DNA from: JBEICQ01 sp040383885
Lineage (GTDB): Bacteria; Bacteroidota; Bacteroidia; UBA4408
Assembly (NCBI GenBank): GCA_040383885.1
Contig: JBEICQ010000001.1
Location: 1-64,000 of the forward strand
Direction: 5' to 3'
Length of the DNA: 64,000 bases
Below the pieces are notes generated by a model, which saw nothing but the letters and a program-made list of their open reading frames with translations, did not search any database and was not told the DNA's origin. Positions 19,801-26,693 of this stretch are shown one piece after another. Each line of letters opens with the position of its first letter. Position 1 is the first letter of the stretch. The position numbers were made by a program, and so were the translations under genes.

Positions 19801-20218
19801 TAACAAAAGTAAAATACACATAACCGAGACTACGGTCGTTTGGATTTAACCTGTGTTTCAGACTGTGAAATTTCTGTTTGCCTTCGGCATTGATATCAAT
19901 GTAACCGATATCATCTTGTAGTCCGGCAAAAACTAATCCGGAGGATGAATCAAGAGCAAGAGAATTAAAAACCGTATTCCCCCAGTTCTCCCAGGTAACA
20001 CCATCATATTGAAAAACACCTGTGTTGTAACCAAAGTACAAAAGCCCTTTTTTGTCCTGTGTGATGGACCAGATTTGGGTAGGCGTTTCATATTCCTTGT
20101 CGGAATAATTTCTAATATGGTAAAGACCCTCTTCTTTGCAAACCCCGGAAGCAGGAAAAACAAGGGATAGTATAAAAAGTATGCCCGCAGGAAAAGGCAA
20201 CCGCAATAGTAATTGCAT
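16865..20218 (-). CDS. Sensor propeller - Y_Y_Y - TM - SpoIIE serine/threonine phosphatase
   Basis: 1117 residues. A signal peptide (about 1-26) is followed by beta-propeller repeats of the two-component-regulator type (about 30-690; recurrent Asp-x-x-Gly-x-Leu/Ile-Trp-like blades), a Y_Y_Y domain (about 715-795), one TM helix (about 800-825), a coiled coil (about 830-865) and a PP2C/SpoIIE phosphatase domain to the end. The phosphatase keeps Ser-Gly-Asp-Phe-Tyr-Trp, Asp-Cys-Thr-Gly-His-Gly-Val-Pro-Gly-Ala-Phe and Asp-Gly-Met-Asp-Ile-Ala, which carry the metal-binding Asp residues. The architecture is that of hybrid two-component sensors, but with the kinase replaced by a phosphatase, so an extracellular signal should control dephosphorylation of a cytoplasmic target. 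It heads the eight-gene minus-strand chain. The target is not identifiable here. Confidence 0.92.
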   Translation of the reverse strand: MQLLLRLPFPAGILFILSLVFPASGVCKEEGLYHIRNYSDKEYETPTQIWSITQDKKGLLYFGYNTGVFQYDGVTWENWGNTVFNSLALDSSSGLVFAGLQDDIGYIDINAEGKQKFHSLKHRLNPNDRSLGYVYFTFVTSDAVYFISKTKVLRLRNGKFRVWQSEGEFHTAFQFGNHIYIRQKGIGLVEVGNEALIPIKGSDLLQDSRLDFLLSDGPNTLYGGSQDLGLLKFTLPAGSRSIDKEGLGREIKIEKVKNDISTLLIRHKVFKAIRLSNGKIAVGTLLGGLMIVDQDITHFEIIDTKSGIQNEKIHFLFEDEDHLLWLALENGITSIELNSPFRYFNETNGLKGKVESVTEFRNKLYFATTLGLFYKNPGEPQLNSLPSVGPECWKIAVFESSDGSNHLLLGNKEGLYTINDQNAVKIFDEDDAVYNILPSKKYPGIVYLGLGSGVAVMEYVSGSWIKRGYVDGLEDEIRQLNEDVDGNLWCSKNALYCITPLLKNTLGFRFVKYRVQTVKFPVPETESEITLSRGKGQVFVFADYHTLIAGVDKRGKAYTRISNFFGKEFSTANKRQIISCEYIGNRYWVEAIKHTQVNGRLKEYPEHGFFEYANGKLSGFRSYPFRIFPSEFEVKQFYCSKAGDLWIVGNFGAVVYNNKQGNVQVRKNFSSLIRRIVSNGREIFSGNFFVEVQHPFLTETVRTPVVSQPSTAYPELPYENNNLIFKLGSNYFIREDYNQYRYILEGNDKGWTEFSNRKEAIYTNLSEGTYTFKVQCKNIYHNFSINQTFRFSIKPPWYRTWWAYLLYSIFGLFLVVQIVILYTKNLNRIIHNQTSELRKQKSQIENKNKEITDSIFYARRIQDAIMPSREFIQRAFQQSFIFFKPKDIVSGDFYWATQRDDYRMIAAVDCTGHGVPGAFMSLLGNENLNEIVNEKDITRPDAVLTQLRDNIIRDLKQNEAGSDSKDGMDIALLRWNPSTYTLDFAGANNPLYIIRAANAEPLAGHMPVLSANGCKLYEIKGNKFPVGVFLTKDLPPFTLHTFELIPGDSLYIFSDGYADQFGGSEGKKFKYNQLKNVLLGLQSEPMNRQLQKLEEILERWQGKLEQIDDVLVIGIKV

Positions 20219-20291
20219 GGGGTAAAGTTAGCATAATACAGGCAGAAAAAACAAATTCCGCCATTCGTAGCTAAGTGCACTCACCCGGTCA

Positions 20292-20705
20292 TCAGCAAAA
20301 CTCATCAAAAGCCATCCTGAGATTGTCTGCTATCATCGCAGCAGAGCGACCCTCAATATGATGCCTCTCGATAAAATGCACCAACATCCCATCCTTAAAA
20401 AGTGCCATGCATGGAGAAGATGGAGGATAAGGCGCAAAATATTTACGGGCCTGGGCAGTGGCCTCTGTATCAAACCCGGCAAAAACAGTAGCAAGGTGTG
20501 CAGGTTTTTTTTCGTGGCTCATGGCCATTTTAACCGCAGGACGAGCAGCCCCGGCGGCACATCCACAAACAGAATTGACCACCACCAGCACGGTTCCTTT
20601 GGTGTCGCGGATGGCTGCGTCTACTTTTTCAGGGGTAGTTAAGTCTTCAAAACCAAGTGAAGTGAGCTCGGCTTTCATGGGTATTACCAATTGTTCAGGA
20701 TACAT
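20292..20705 (-). CDS. BrxA/BrxB family bacilliredoxin
   Basis: 137 residues from the ATG at 20705 (Met-Tyr-Pro, the usual family start); the frame extends upstream to 20840 but that part has no family similarity and contains the promoter. A thioredoxin-like fold carries the Cys-Gly-Cys motif (Cys47, Cys49) in Val-Asn-Ser-Val-Cys-Gly-Cys-Ala, and the C-terminal half has the conserved Pro-Ser-Ser-Pro and His-x-Ile-Glu-x-Arg-x-Ile-Glu-like elements. In Firmicutes the family removes bacillithiol from proteins; in Bacteroidota the partner thiol is assumed but not shown here. Single gene, transcribed divergently from murA. Confidence 0.92.
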   Translation of the reverse strand: MYPEQLVIPMKAELTSLGFEDLTTPEKVDAAIRDTKGTVLVVVNSVCGCAAGAARPAVKMAMSHEKKPAHLATVFAGFDTEATAQARKYFAPYPPSSPCMALFKDGMLVHFIERHHIEGRSAAMIADNLRMAFDEFC

Positions 20706-20761
20706 GGTATGTGTTTTGATTGTTTTGTTTTCTCTTTTGGACTCTTCCAAAAATAGGTCAG

Positions 20762-20769
20762 CAAAGATA
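20762..20769 (-). promoter_or_regulatory. -7 promoter element of the bacilliredoxin gene
   Basis: TATCTTTG on the minus strand is an exact TAnnTTTG element about 57 nt before the ATG at 20705. No TTG -33 box is seen at the usual distance. The 295-nt divergent gap (20706-21000) shows no other structure and no exact -7 element for murA. Confidence 0.5.
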
Positions 20770-21000
20770 ATGCTTTGCTGCCTCTGGAGTTGGTTAAATG
20801 AATTTAAAGGCTTTTTAAAATCAATTCTCTCCCGTATCAAAGACTTTCCCTAAACAGAAATCGGCCCCGGGCAAAAGCTTGTTCGAGGCTCATTGTTAGA
20901 CAGGCAAAAACCCAATTCACAATATGTGGTTGAAAAAAGTGTTTTTACAACTGTAAGCGCAAGCTTGTAATTGCTCAACTTCACACAGAAATTTCAGCTT

Positions 21001-22308
21001 ATGGGTAAATTCCGAATCTCCGGTGGTCACCGCCTCAAAGGTGATATCACTCCTCAGGGTGCAAAAAATGAGGCGCTGCAGGTGCTTTGTGCTGTTTTGC
21101 TTACCCCGGAAAAAGTTACAATCTCCAATGTACCTGATATTGTTGATGTCAATAAATTGATTGATCTGCTCAGAGAATTAGGGGTAAAAATTGAAAAATC
21201 AGGGCATGAAGAATATAGTTTTCAGGCGGATGCAGTAGACATCAATTACATGAACACCCCGGAGTTCCGTAAAAAAGCGGCTGCACTCAGAGGTTCCATC
21301 ATGATTGTGGGCCCTCTGTTGTCAAGGTTCGGCAAAGGCTATATTCCTAAACCCGGAGGAGACAAAATTGGTCGCAGGCGACTGGACACCCACTTCATTG
21401 GATTCATGAACCTGGGTGCACGCTTTGACTATACCGAAGGCGAAGAGTTTTACCGTGTGGAAGCAGGCGAGCTCAAAGGGGCTTATATGCTTCTGGATGA
21501 AGCCTCTGTAACAGGCACAGCCAATATTGTAATGGCTGCAAGCATGGCCAAAGGAACCACCACCATTTACAATGCAGCCTGCGAGCCTTATGTGCAACAA
21601 CTTTGCAAAATGCTCAACCGCATGGGTGCAGACATCTCGGGGATTGGAAGCAATTTACTTACCATCAAAGGGGTGGATAAACTCGGAGGAACCACACACC
21701 GGCTCTTGCCTGATATGATTGAAATTGGCTCCTTCATTGGAATGGCCGCCATGACACAGTCTGAAATCACCATTAAAAATGTTTCCTATCCCGACCTGGG
21801 AATCATTCCGGATACCTTCCGTAAACTGGGCATCGACATGGAACTCAGAGGAGACGACCTCTTTATACCTGCGCAGGAAAATTATGAGATTGATACCTTT
21901 ATCGACGGCTCCATCCTCACTGTGGCAGATGCCATCTGGCCGGGCTTTACCCCCGACCTGCTGAGCATTGTACTGGTGGTGGCCACACAGGCCAAAGGCA
22001 GCGTGCTCATTCACCAAAAAATGTTTGAAAGCCGCCTTTTCTTTGTAGACAAACTCATCGACATGGGCGCACAGATCATCCTTTGTGATCCGCACAGGGC
22101 CACCGTTATCGGACTTAACCGCCAACATCCTTTAAGAGGAATTAACATGACCTCGCCTGATATTCGTGCCGGCGTTTCTCTACTGATTGCAGCCATGAGT
22201 GCAAGCGGAACAAGCATCATTGACAACATCGAACAAATTGATCGTGGATACCAGAACATTGATACCCGTTTGAATCGTTTGGGGGCGAAGATTGAGCGTA
22301 TTGAATAA
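21001..22308 (+). CDS. murA: UDP-N-acetylglucosamine 1-carboxyvinyltransferase
   Basis: 435 residues from the ATG at 21001; a TTG at 20971 would add ten residues with no family match. It catalyses the first committed step of peptidoglycan synthesis, moving enolpyruvyl from PEP to UDP-GlcNAc in the cytoplasm. Conserved features: Lys22-Asn23 in the substrate site, Leu-Arg-Gly-Ser-Ile (near residue 99) and Pro-Gly-Gly-Asp-Lys-Ile-Gly in the flexible loop. The loop residue that is Cys115 in E. coli is Asp121 here. Asp in this place is known in other MurA proteins, is compatible with catalysis and prevents covalent inactivation by fosfomycin. Followed by the tlpA-like gene after 57 nt. Confidence 0.97.
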   Translation: MGKFRISGGHRLKGDITPQGAKNEALQVLCAVLLTPEKVTISNVPDIVDVNKLIDLLRELGVKIEKSGHEEYSFQADAVDINYMNTPEFRKKAAALRGSIMIVGPLLSRFGKGYIPKPGGDKIGRRRLDTHFIGFMNLGARFDYTEGEEFYRVEAGELKGAYMLLDEASVTGTANIVMAASMAKGTTTIYNAACEPYVQQLCKMLNRMGADISGIGSNLLTIKGVDKLGGTTHRLLPDMIEIGSFIGMAAMTQSEITIKNVSYPDLGIIPDTFRKLGIDMELRGDDLFIPAQENYEIDTFIDGSILTVADAIWPGFTPDLLSIVLVVATQAKGSVLIHQKMFESRLFFVDKLIDMGAQIILCDPHRATVIGLNRQHPLRGINMTSPDIRAGVSLLIAAMSASGTSIIDNIEQIDRGYQNIDTRLNRLGAKIERIE

Positions 22309-22365
22309 AACCCGATATTTGAACTCATCCCCATAAACCCATTCAAAAACAGAAGAATAAAACAC

Positions 22366-22908
22366 ATGAAAAAATACAACCTCATACTCGGAATGCTCGC
22401 TTTTACCGCGCTCTTTTGCGGATTTGCCATGACTAAAGAAGACAACACGCCCGTGGGTCTTAACATCGGAAACAAAGCCCCCGACATGGTCTATAAAAAC
22501 CCCAAAGGAGAGGATGTAAGCCTGAGCAAAATCAACAAAGGAAAAATCGTGCTCATCGACTTTTGGGCATCCTGGTGCGGGCCTTGCCGCAGAGAAAATC
22601 CGAGTGTGGTAATGGCTTACAAAAAATATAAAAATGCCAAGTTCAAAGACGGGGCCAAATCCTTTACCATTTACAGCGTCTCGCTCGACAAAAGCAAAGA
22701 GGCATGGGTAAAAGCCATTCAACAAGACGGATTGGAATGGGAATACCATGTGAGCGACCTGATGCATTGGAACAGTGCTGCTGCACAACAATACAATGTA
22801 AACTCTATTCCCATGAATTTTCTGCTTGACTCAAAGGGAATCATTGTTGCAAAAAATCTTAGAGGCAGCGACCTGGATGCAGAAATAGAAAAACTCATCG
22901 CCAAGTAA
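22366..22908 (+). CDS. TlpA/ResA-like thioredoxin-fold protein
   Basis: 180 residues with an N-terminal signal peptide (about 1-25, Lys-Lys-Tyr then a hydrophobic core), so exported to the periplasm or membrane-attached. The AhpC/TSA-Redoxin fold begins with Gly-Asn-Lys-Ala-Pro-Asp and has the active site Trp-Ala-Ser-Trp-Cys-Gly-Pro-Cys-Arg (Cys near 71 and 74). A cis-Pro segment (Ser-Ile-Pro-Met-Asn-Phe) lies near 145. Family members reduce disulfides or heme-binding thiols in cytochrome maturation; which role applies here cannot be told. An intrinsic terminator follows within 25 nt. Confidence 0.92.
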   Translation: MKKYNLILGMLAFTALFCGFAMTKEDNTPVGLNIGNKAPDMVYKNPKGEDVSLSKINKGKIVLIDFWASWCGPCRRENPSVVMAYKKYKNAKFKDGAKSFTIYSVSLDKSKEAWVKAIQQDGLEWEYHVSDLMHWNSAAAQQYNVNSIPMNFLLDSKGIIVAKNLRGSDLDAEIEKLIAK

Positions 22909-22930
22909 TCCATCTTCAAAACATGCATCA

Positions 22931-22959
22931 GTCACATCCCTTTAGGGTGTGACTTTTTT
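22931..22959 (+). terminator. Intrinsic terminator after the TlpA-like gene
   Basis: An inverted repeat GTCACATCCC / GGGTGTGAC (one bulged T, TTTA loop) is followed by six T. It ends 4 nt before the ATG of the mscS-like gene, so this gene must either be read from a promoter inside or after the hairpin or depend on readthrough. Confidence 0.75.
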
Positions 22960-22963
22960 ATTC

Positions 22964-24031
22964 ATGAACAACACATACTTCGGAAATACACCTGAACAAT
23001 ACCTTTGGTTTGTGGGGATTTTGCTGGCAGGAATTCTATCAAGAAAAATCTTTGCATGGTTGTTCTCCAATCTTTTTTACAGAATTCTCAACAAATACTC
23101 CAGGGAACTTGGCTTCAAAGCATTTCTCGATCTCTTGCGCAAACCCTTTGGAGGCTTTGTCCTGCTTTTTAGCATTTATCTTGCCTTTAGCCAGCTGAAT
23201 TACCCTGAATCCTGGCACCTGGCACCTGGCAATATTTTTGGTGTGCGCATGGTCATTGCCCGCATTTTTCAGGTGGGTATAGTGATGTCACTTACCTGGA
23301 TTGTACTTCGCATGGTGGATTTTGCTGCCATGGTGTATCGTAAAAAAGCGGAAGAAAACGAATCCATGGGAAAGGTACAAATCATCCCGTTTGCCAAGGA
23401 GGCCATCAAAATAAGCATCGCCCTGCTCTCGCTGTTTTTTATCCTGGGAGTCATCTTCGAACTCAACATTGCTTCGCTTATTGCCGGTCTGGGTATCGGT
23501 GGTCTGGCCATTGCCCTTGCTGCCAAAGAATCACTGGAAAACCTTTTGGGCTCCTTCACGATTTTTTTTGATAAACCCTTTGCCGTGGGCGACCTGGTAG
23601 AGACCTCAGGGGTAAAAGGGCATGTAGAACGCATCGGTTTCAGAAGTACCCGCATACGCACCTTAGACAAAAGTTTTGTAACCGTACCCAACAAAAAACT
23701 CACCGATAGCGTACTGGAAAACATCAGCCTCAAAACCATGCAGAGAATCCGCATCGTATTGCTGATTCCGAATGATGCAAGTGCAGAGAAAATTGTAACC
23801 CTCAAAACAGAATTGCTTGCTTATTTGCAGAACAATAAAAGGCTCACAGGCGAACGAAGCCTCCGTTTTGAATCCATCGATCCAAGAGGTGCTTTTGAAT
23901 TACTGCTTATCTGTTTTGCAGCCACAAACAATGCAGATGAGGCTGCAGACATCAAGGAAGAATTACAACTGGCCCTGCTCAACATCCTGCAGAATCACCA
24001 ACTAAAACTTTTTGTGCCGGCCCATGGCTGA
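22964..24031 (+). CDS. MscS-family mechanosensitive ion channel
   Basis: 355 residues from the ATG at 22964; a GTG at 22949 lies in the terminator stem and is rejected. Four to five membrane segments (about 12-30, 50-75, 85-115, 145-175 and the pore helix 178-200) precede the soluble MscS domain. The pore helix has the Gly/Ala-rich pattern Ala-Gly-Leu-Gly-Ile-Gly-Gly-Leu-Ala-Ile-Ala-Leu-Ala-Ala-Lys, and the following beta domain has Phe-Asp-Lys-Pro-Phe-Ala-Val-Gly-Asp and Val-Pro-Asn, as in E. coli MscS. It should open under membrane tension to release solutes on hypo-osmotic shock. It overlaps the RNase H gene by 8 nt. Confidence 0.93.
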   Translation: MNNTYFGNTPEQYLWFVGILLAGILSRKIFAWLFSNLFYRILNKYSRELGFKAFLDLLRKPFGGFVLLFSIYLAFSQLNYPESWHLAPGNIFGVRMVIARIFQVGIVMSLTWIVLRMVDFAAMVYRKKAEENESMGKVQIIPFAKEAIKISIALLSLFFILGVIFELNIASLIAGLGIGGLAIALAAKESLENLLGSFTIFFDKPFAVGDLVETSGVKGHVERIGFRSTRIRTLDKSFVTVPNKKLTDSVLENISLKTMQRIRIVLLIPNDASAEKIVTLKTELLAYLQNNKRLTGERSLRFESIDPRGAFELLLICFAATNNADEAADIKEELQLALLNILQNHQLKLFVPAHG

Positions 24032-24650
24032 CAAGGTGAAATACTATGTGGTATGGGTAGGACGCAAGCCCGGTATTTACTCTACATGGGAAGCATGCAG
24101 CAAACAAATTCATGGTTTCCCGGGCGCCAAATACCGTTCGTTCCCGAGCATGGAACAGGCTAAAATTGCGTTTGCCTCCCCTCCTCTTCCGGCAATTAAA
24201 AAAACAGGATCGCTTCCCTCCGTTTCAAACCGTACAAAACTCCCTCGCCCCATCGGTACCTTTTTATGTGTAGATGCTTCCTGGATCACCACCACCGGTG
24301 CCTCAGAATACAGGGGCGTGATGATGCCTTCCGGGGAGGTCATTTTTTCGCGAGGCCCTTTCCAAAAAGGCACCAATAATGTGGTTGAGTTTATTGCCAT
24401 TGTGCATGCGCTTGCCTGGTGCAAACAAAAAGATTCGGGTATGACCATTTACAGCGACAGCGCCACTGCCATTGCCTGGCTGCGCAAAAAAAAAGCAAAC
24501 TCCAAACTAAACGGCGAGGGCAGCGACGAACTGCTGGAACTCCTGTACAGAGCTGAAAAATGGATCAGAGAAAATACCTGGAGCAATTCCGTGCTCAAAT
24601 GGGAAACTGAGCAGTGGGGAGAAATACCTGCTGACTACGGAAGGAAATAA
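24024..24650 (+). CDS. Ribonuclease HI with N-terminal viroplasmin (hybrid-binding) domain
   Basis: 208 residues from the ATG at 24024 (a TTG four codons earlier is less likely). Residues about 1-48 are the caulimovirus-viroplasmin-type RNA/DNA hybrid-binding domain (Tyr-Tyr-Val-Val-Trp-Val-Gly-Arg-Lys-Pro-Gly-Ile-Tyr, then Trp). A linker leads to the RNase H domain (about 75-208) with the catalytic set: Asp in Cys-Val-Asp-Ala-Ser, Glu in Val-Val-Glu-Phe, Asp in Tyr-Ser-Asp-Ser and Asp in Ala-Asp-Tyr near the end. It should cut RNA in RNA-DNA hybrids (primer and R-loop removal). It overlaps mscS by 8 nt and converges on the phosphatase gene with a 7-nt gap. Confidence 0.93.
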   Translation: MADKVKYYVVWVGRKPGIYSTWEACSKQIHGFPGAKYRSFPSMEQAKIAFASPPLPAIKKTGSLPSVSNRTKLPRPIGTFLCVDASWITTTGASEYRGVMMPSGEVIFSRGPFQKGTNNVVEFIAIVHALAWCKQKDSGMTIYSDSATAIAWLRKKKANSKLNGEGSDELLELLYRAEKWIRENTWSNSVLKWETEQWGEIPADYGRK

Positions 24651-24657
24651 TTGGTTT

Positions 24658-25716
24658 TCAGAAGCAGATTCCCGCAACACAAATATCATCTACCTGAGGC
24701 AGTTTAACCCTCCATGAAAGATGCTTTTGTAAAAGATTTTCTTTCTGTTCTTCGGGGGAGAGATTTGCAATAGCTAAAACCAGTTTTTGCATGCTGCCTG
24801 TCATAAATTTCTTGCCTTTGTCTCCTCCAAACTGATCGGCATAGCCATCCGTATGCAAATACATCCTCAAACCATCCTTGATGGAAATAACATGCTCGGT
24901 AAAATTTTCCCTGTCTTCGAAAACCAAACCACCGATGGCGTGTTTGTTGGGTTTTATTTCTGTAAATACGGTTTCATCCACAAGCCAGCATGGCCTGTTG
25001 GCACCTGCATATCGTATTTCTTTTTGCAAAGTATCCATGCTTACCAGGGCAATGTCCATTCCATCGCGTGAAGCATACTCACCCCGGTCCTGCTTGAGCG
25101 TAATCCTGATGTTGTGGTCGAGTTCATCCAGAATGGCTGCAGGAGAAGTTACCCCTTTTTCTTTTACAATCTGGTTGAGCAGGGTATTGCCAATCATGCT
25201 CATAAATGCACCCGGCACGCCGTGGCCCGTGCAATCTGCAATGGCAAGCAAACAGGAATGAGGACCTGTTGCATGAAACCAGTAAAAATCTCCACTCACA
25301 ACATCCCTTGGCAAATACAACACAAATAATCCCGGCAGGTGCTGGCGCATTTCCTGCATTTCGGGCAAGATAGAATGCTGGATGATACGGGCATACTCGA
25401 TGCTTTCGGTAACCGAGCGGTGCTCTTCCTCAACCACCATACGCAACTGATCAATTCTTTCTTTTTCCTGATGGATGCTTAAGCTTTGCTGCCAGAGTTT
25501 TTTTATCCTTTCATCGAGCCTGGATTTTTCCTGCTCGAGTTTTTGTTTTTCGGAAGCAAGTACCGCATTGGCTTCTTCAATTTTTTTACGCTCATTGTGC
25601 ACTGCCTCACTCATCTGCCAGAGCTTGCGGTTTTTTTCGGCAACGGTCTCCCTCTCTGCTTCCAGCTTTGCAATGCGCTGCAATAAATCATTTATTTCTG
25701 AAGCAGAATCGGGCAT
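24658..25716 (-). CDS. SpoIIE-family phosphatase with coiled-coil N-terminus
   Basis: 352 residues, no signal peptide or TM, so cytoplasmic. Residues about 5-95 are a charged heptad-rich coiled coil (Glu/Lys/Arg/Leu). The PP2C-type domain (about 105-352) keeps Ser-Gly-Asp-Phe-Tyr-Trp, Asp-Cys-Thr-Gly-His-Gly-Val-Pro-Gly-Ala-Phe-Met-Ser, Asp-Gly-Met-Asp-Ile-Ala and a final Gln-Val-Asp-Asp-Ile, so the metal-binding Asp residues are intact. It is the last gene of the SiaC/TIR-like/STAND operon, 27 nt after the membrane protein gene. By analogy with SiaA, which dephosphorylates SiaC in Pseudomonas aeruginosa, the SiaC-like protein of the same operon is the likely substrate. That link is inferred from family and position. 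Confidence 0.92.
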   Translation of the reverse strand: MPDSASEINDLLQRIAKLEAERETVAEKNRKLWQMSEAVHNERKKIEEANAVLASEKQKLEQEKSRLDERIKKLWQQSLSIHQEKERIDQLRMVVEEEHRSVTESIEYARIIQHSILPEMQEMRQHLPGLFVLYLPRDVVSGDFYWFHATGPHSCLLAIADCTGHGVPGAFMSMIGNTLLNQIVKEKGVTSPAAILDELDHNIRITLKQDRGEYASRDGMDIALVSMDTLQKEIRYAGANRPCWLVDETVFTEIKPNKHAIGGLVFEDRENFTEHVISIKDGLRMYLHTDGYADQFGGDKGKKFMTGSMQKLVLAIANLSPEEQKENLLQKHLSWRVKLPQVDDICVAGICF

Positions 25717-25743
25717 ATTTTACTTGGCATTTCTTTTTTTTAA

Positions 25744-26670
25744 TTATTCTTTCTCAATTTCTTCAACAAAGGCATTCAGGTTTTTTTCATAGGTTTTGTG
25801 CCTTGCCTTTATCTCCAGGCCTTTTTGGGTAAAGTGATCCTGGTCGGCCATATACTCTTCCATTTTAGGAGGAATGGTATTGCTGTATAAGCCGGGAGCC
25901 CAATGCAATTGTCTGCCCAAAAACCAAATGGCCAATACGGAAATACATACAAATGTTTGCCTGTGCAGGGGTTGAAAAACCGGAAGATTATCAGGGGAAA
26001 TTTGCTTTTTCAAATACATCAAAAACAAAGAAAGGCTGCAAACAAAAAACAATATCAATGCAAGAAAAGATATTGGATTTCCTCCGGGCCAGTGTTGTGT
26101 TTTAAACATGATTCCCATAAAACTGATTGCCATAAACAAGTTAGCGGTAACATGAAATACACCCGGCAAAAAACCCTTCATGGATTTGTGTAACCGAAAA
26201 GAAAAGGCACGGAAGAATAAATAGAAAAAAACACAACACCCTAAAACAAAAACAAGGGAGGCACCCGGAACATGTTGAAACTTGGAAGCCATCCCCACCA
26301 AGAGCATGGACATAAGCAAGGGAAAGACAAATTTCTGTTGCTTTTTGGCAGCTATCATCAATGTAAGTAAGGATAATAAAGGCAGGAAAGCTGCAGCGGC
26401 AAAAACCCATTCATTTTGGATGACAAATGAAAATTGGGGAAACACGAAAAGAAAATGAAATATCCACCAGGGGAAGAGAAGCCACTTGATTTTTTTACTT
26501 CCCGGATGCAGTTCAAAAGCCTCCAGCAACAGGAGGAATGAGAGGATTCGATAACACCAGGCCACCAATTGCAAACCCCAGGCGTTTTGAGCCATGTTGG
26601 AAAAAAAGCCCAGCAAGACCAAGAACAGAAGGGCGGTCATCTGGGTATATCTGGTTTGGGAGTTTTTCAT
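25744..26670 (-). CDS. Nine-TM membrane protein with repeated His-Pro-Gly motifs
   Basis: 308 residues from the ATG at 26670; a TTG at 26703 overlapping the STAND gene is the alternative. About nine hydrophobic segments are visible, followed by a charged, helix-forming C-terminal tail of about 45 residues. Four similar short motifs sit between TM segments at roughly 60-75 residue spacing: Leu-His-Pro-Gly (His55), Lys-Phe-Gln-His-Val-Pro-Gly (His133), Lys-Thr-Gln-His-Trp-Pro-Gly (His193) and Leu-His-Trp-Ala-Pro-Gly (His256). This suggests internal duplication and recalls the Lys-x-x-His-Trp-Pro-Gly segment of Bacteroidota proteins such as GldL, a T9SS motor component. The resemblance is at motif level only. 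No named family recognised. Its place between the STAND and phosphatase genes argues for a role as membrane sensor or output of that operon. Confidence 0.8.
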   Translation of the reverse strand: MKNSQTRYTQMTALLFLVLLGFFSNMAQNAWGLQLVAWCYRILSFLLLLEAFELHPGSKKIKWLLFPWWIFHFLFVFPQFSFVIQNEWVFAAAAFLPLLSLLTLMIAAKKQQKFVFPLLMSMLLVGMASKFQHVPGASLVFVLGCCVFFYLFFRAFSFRLHKSMKGFLPGVFHVTANLFMAISFMGIMFKTQHWPGGNPISFLALILFFVCSLSLFLMYLKKQISPDNLPVFQPLHRQTFVCISVLAIWFLGRQLHWAPGLYSNTIPPKMEEYMADQDHFTQKGLEIKARHKTYEKNLNAFVEEIEKE

Positions 26671-26693
26671 GGTTTCTTCAATAACATCCTTAC

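Noticed and set aside
20706..20840. 45-codon N-terminal extension of bacilliredoxin
   Set aside because: Family proteins start at Met-Tyr-Pro (20705), and an exact -7 element lies in the extension.
21655..22128. 157-codon frame antisense to murA
   Set aside because: Mirror of murA codons; no promoter or recognisable protein.
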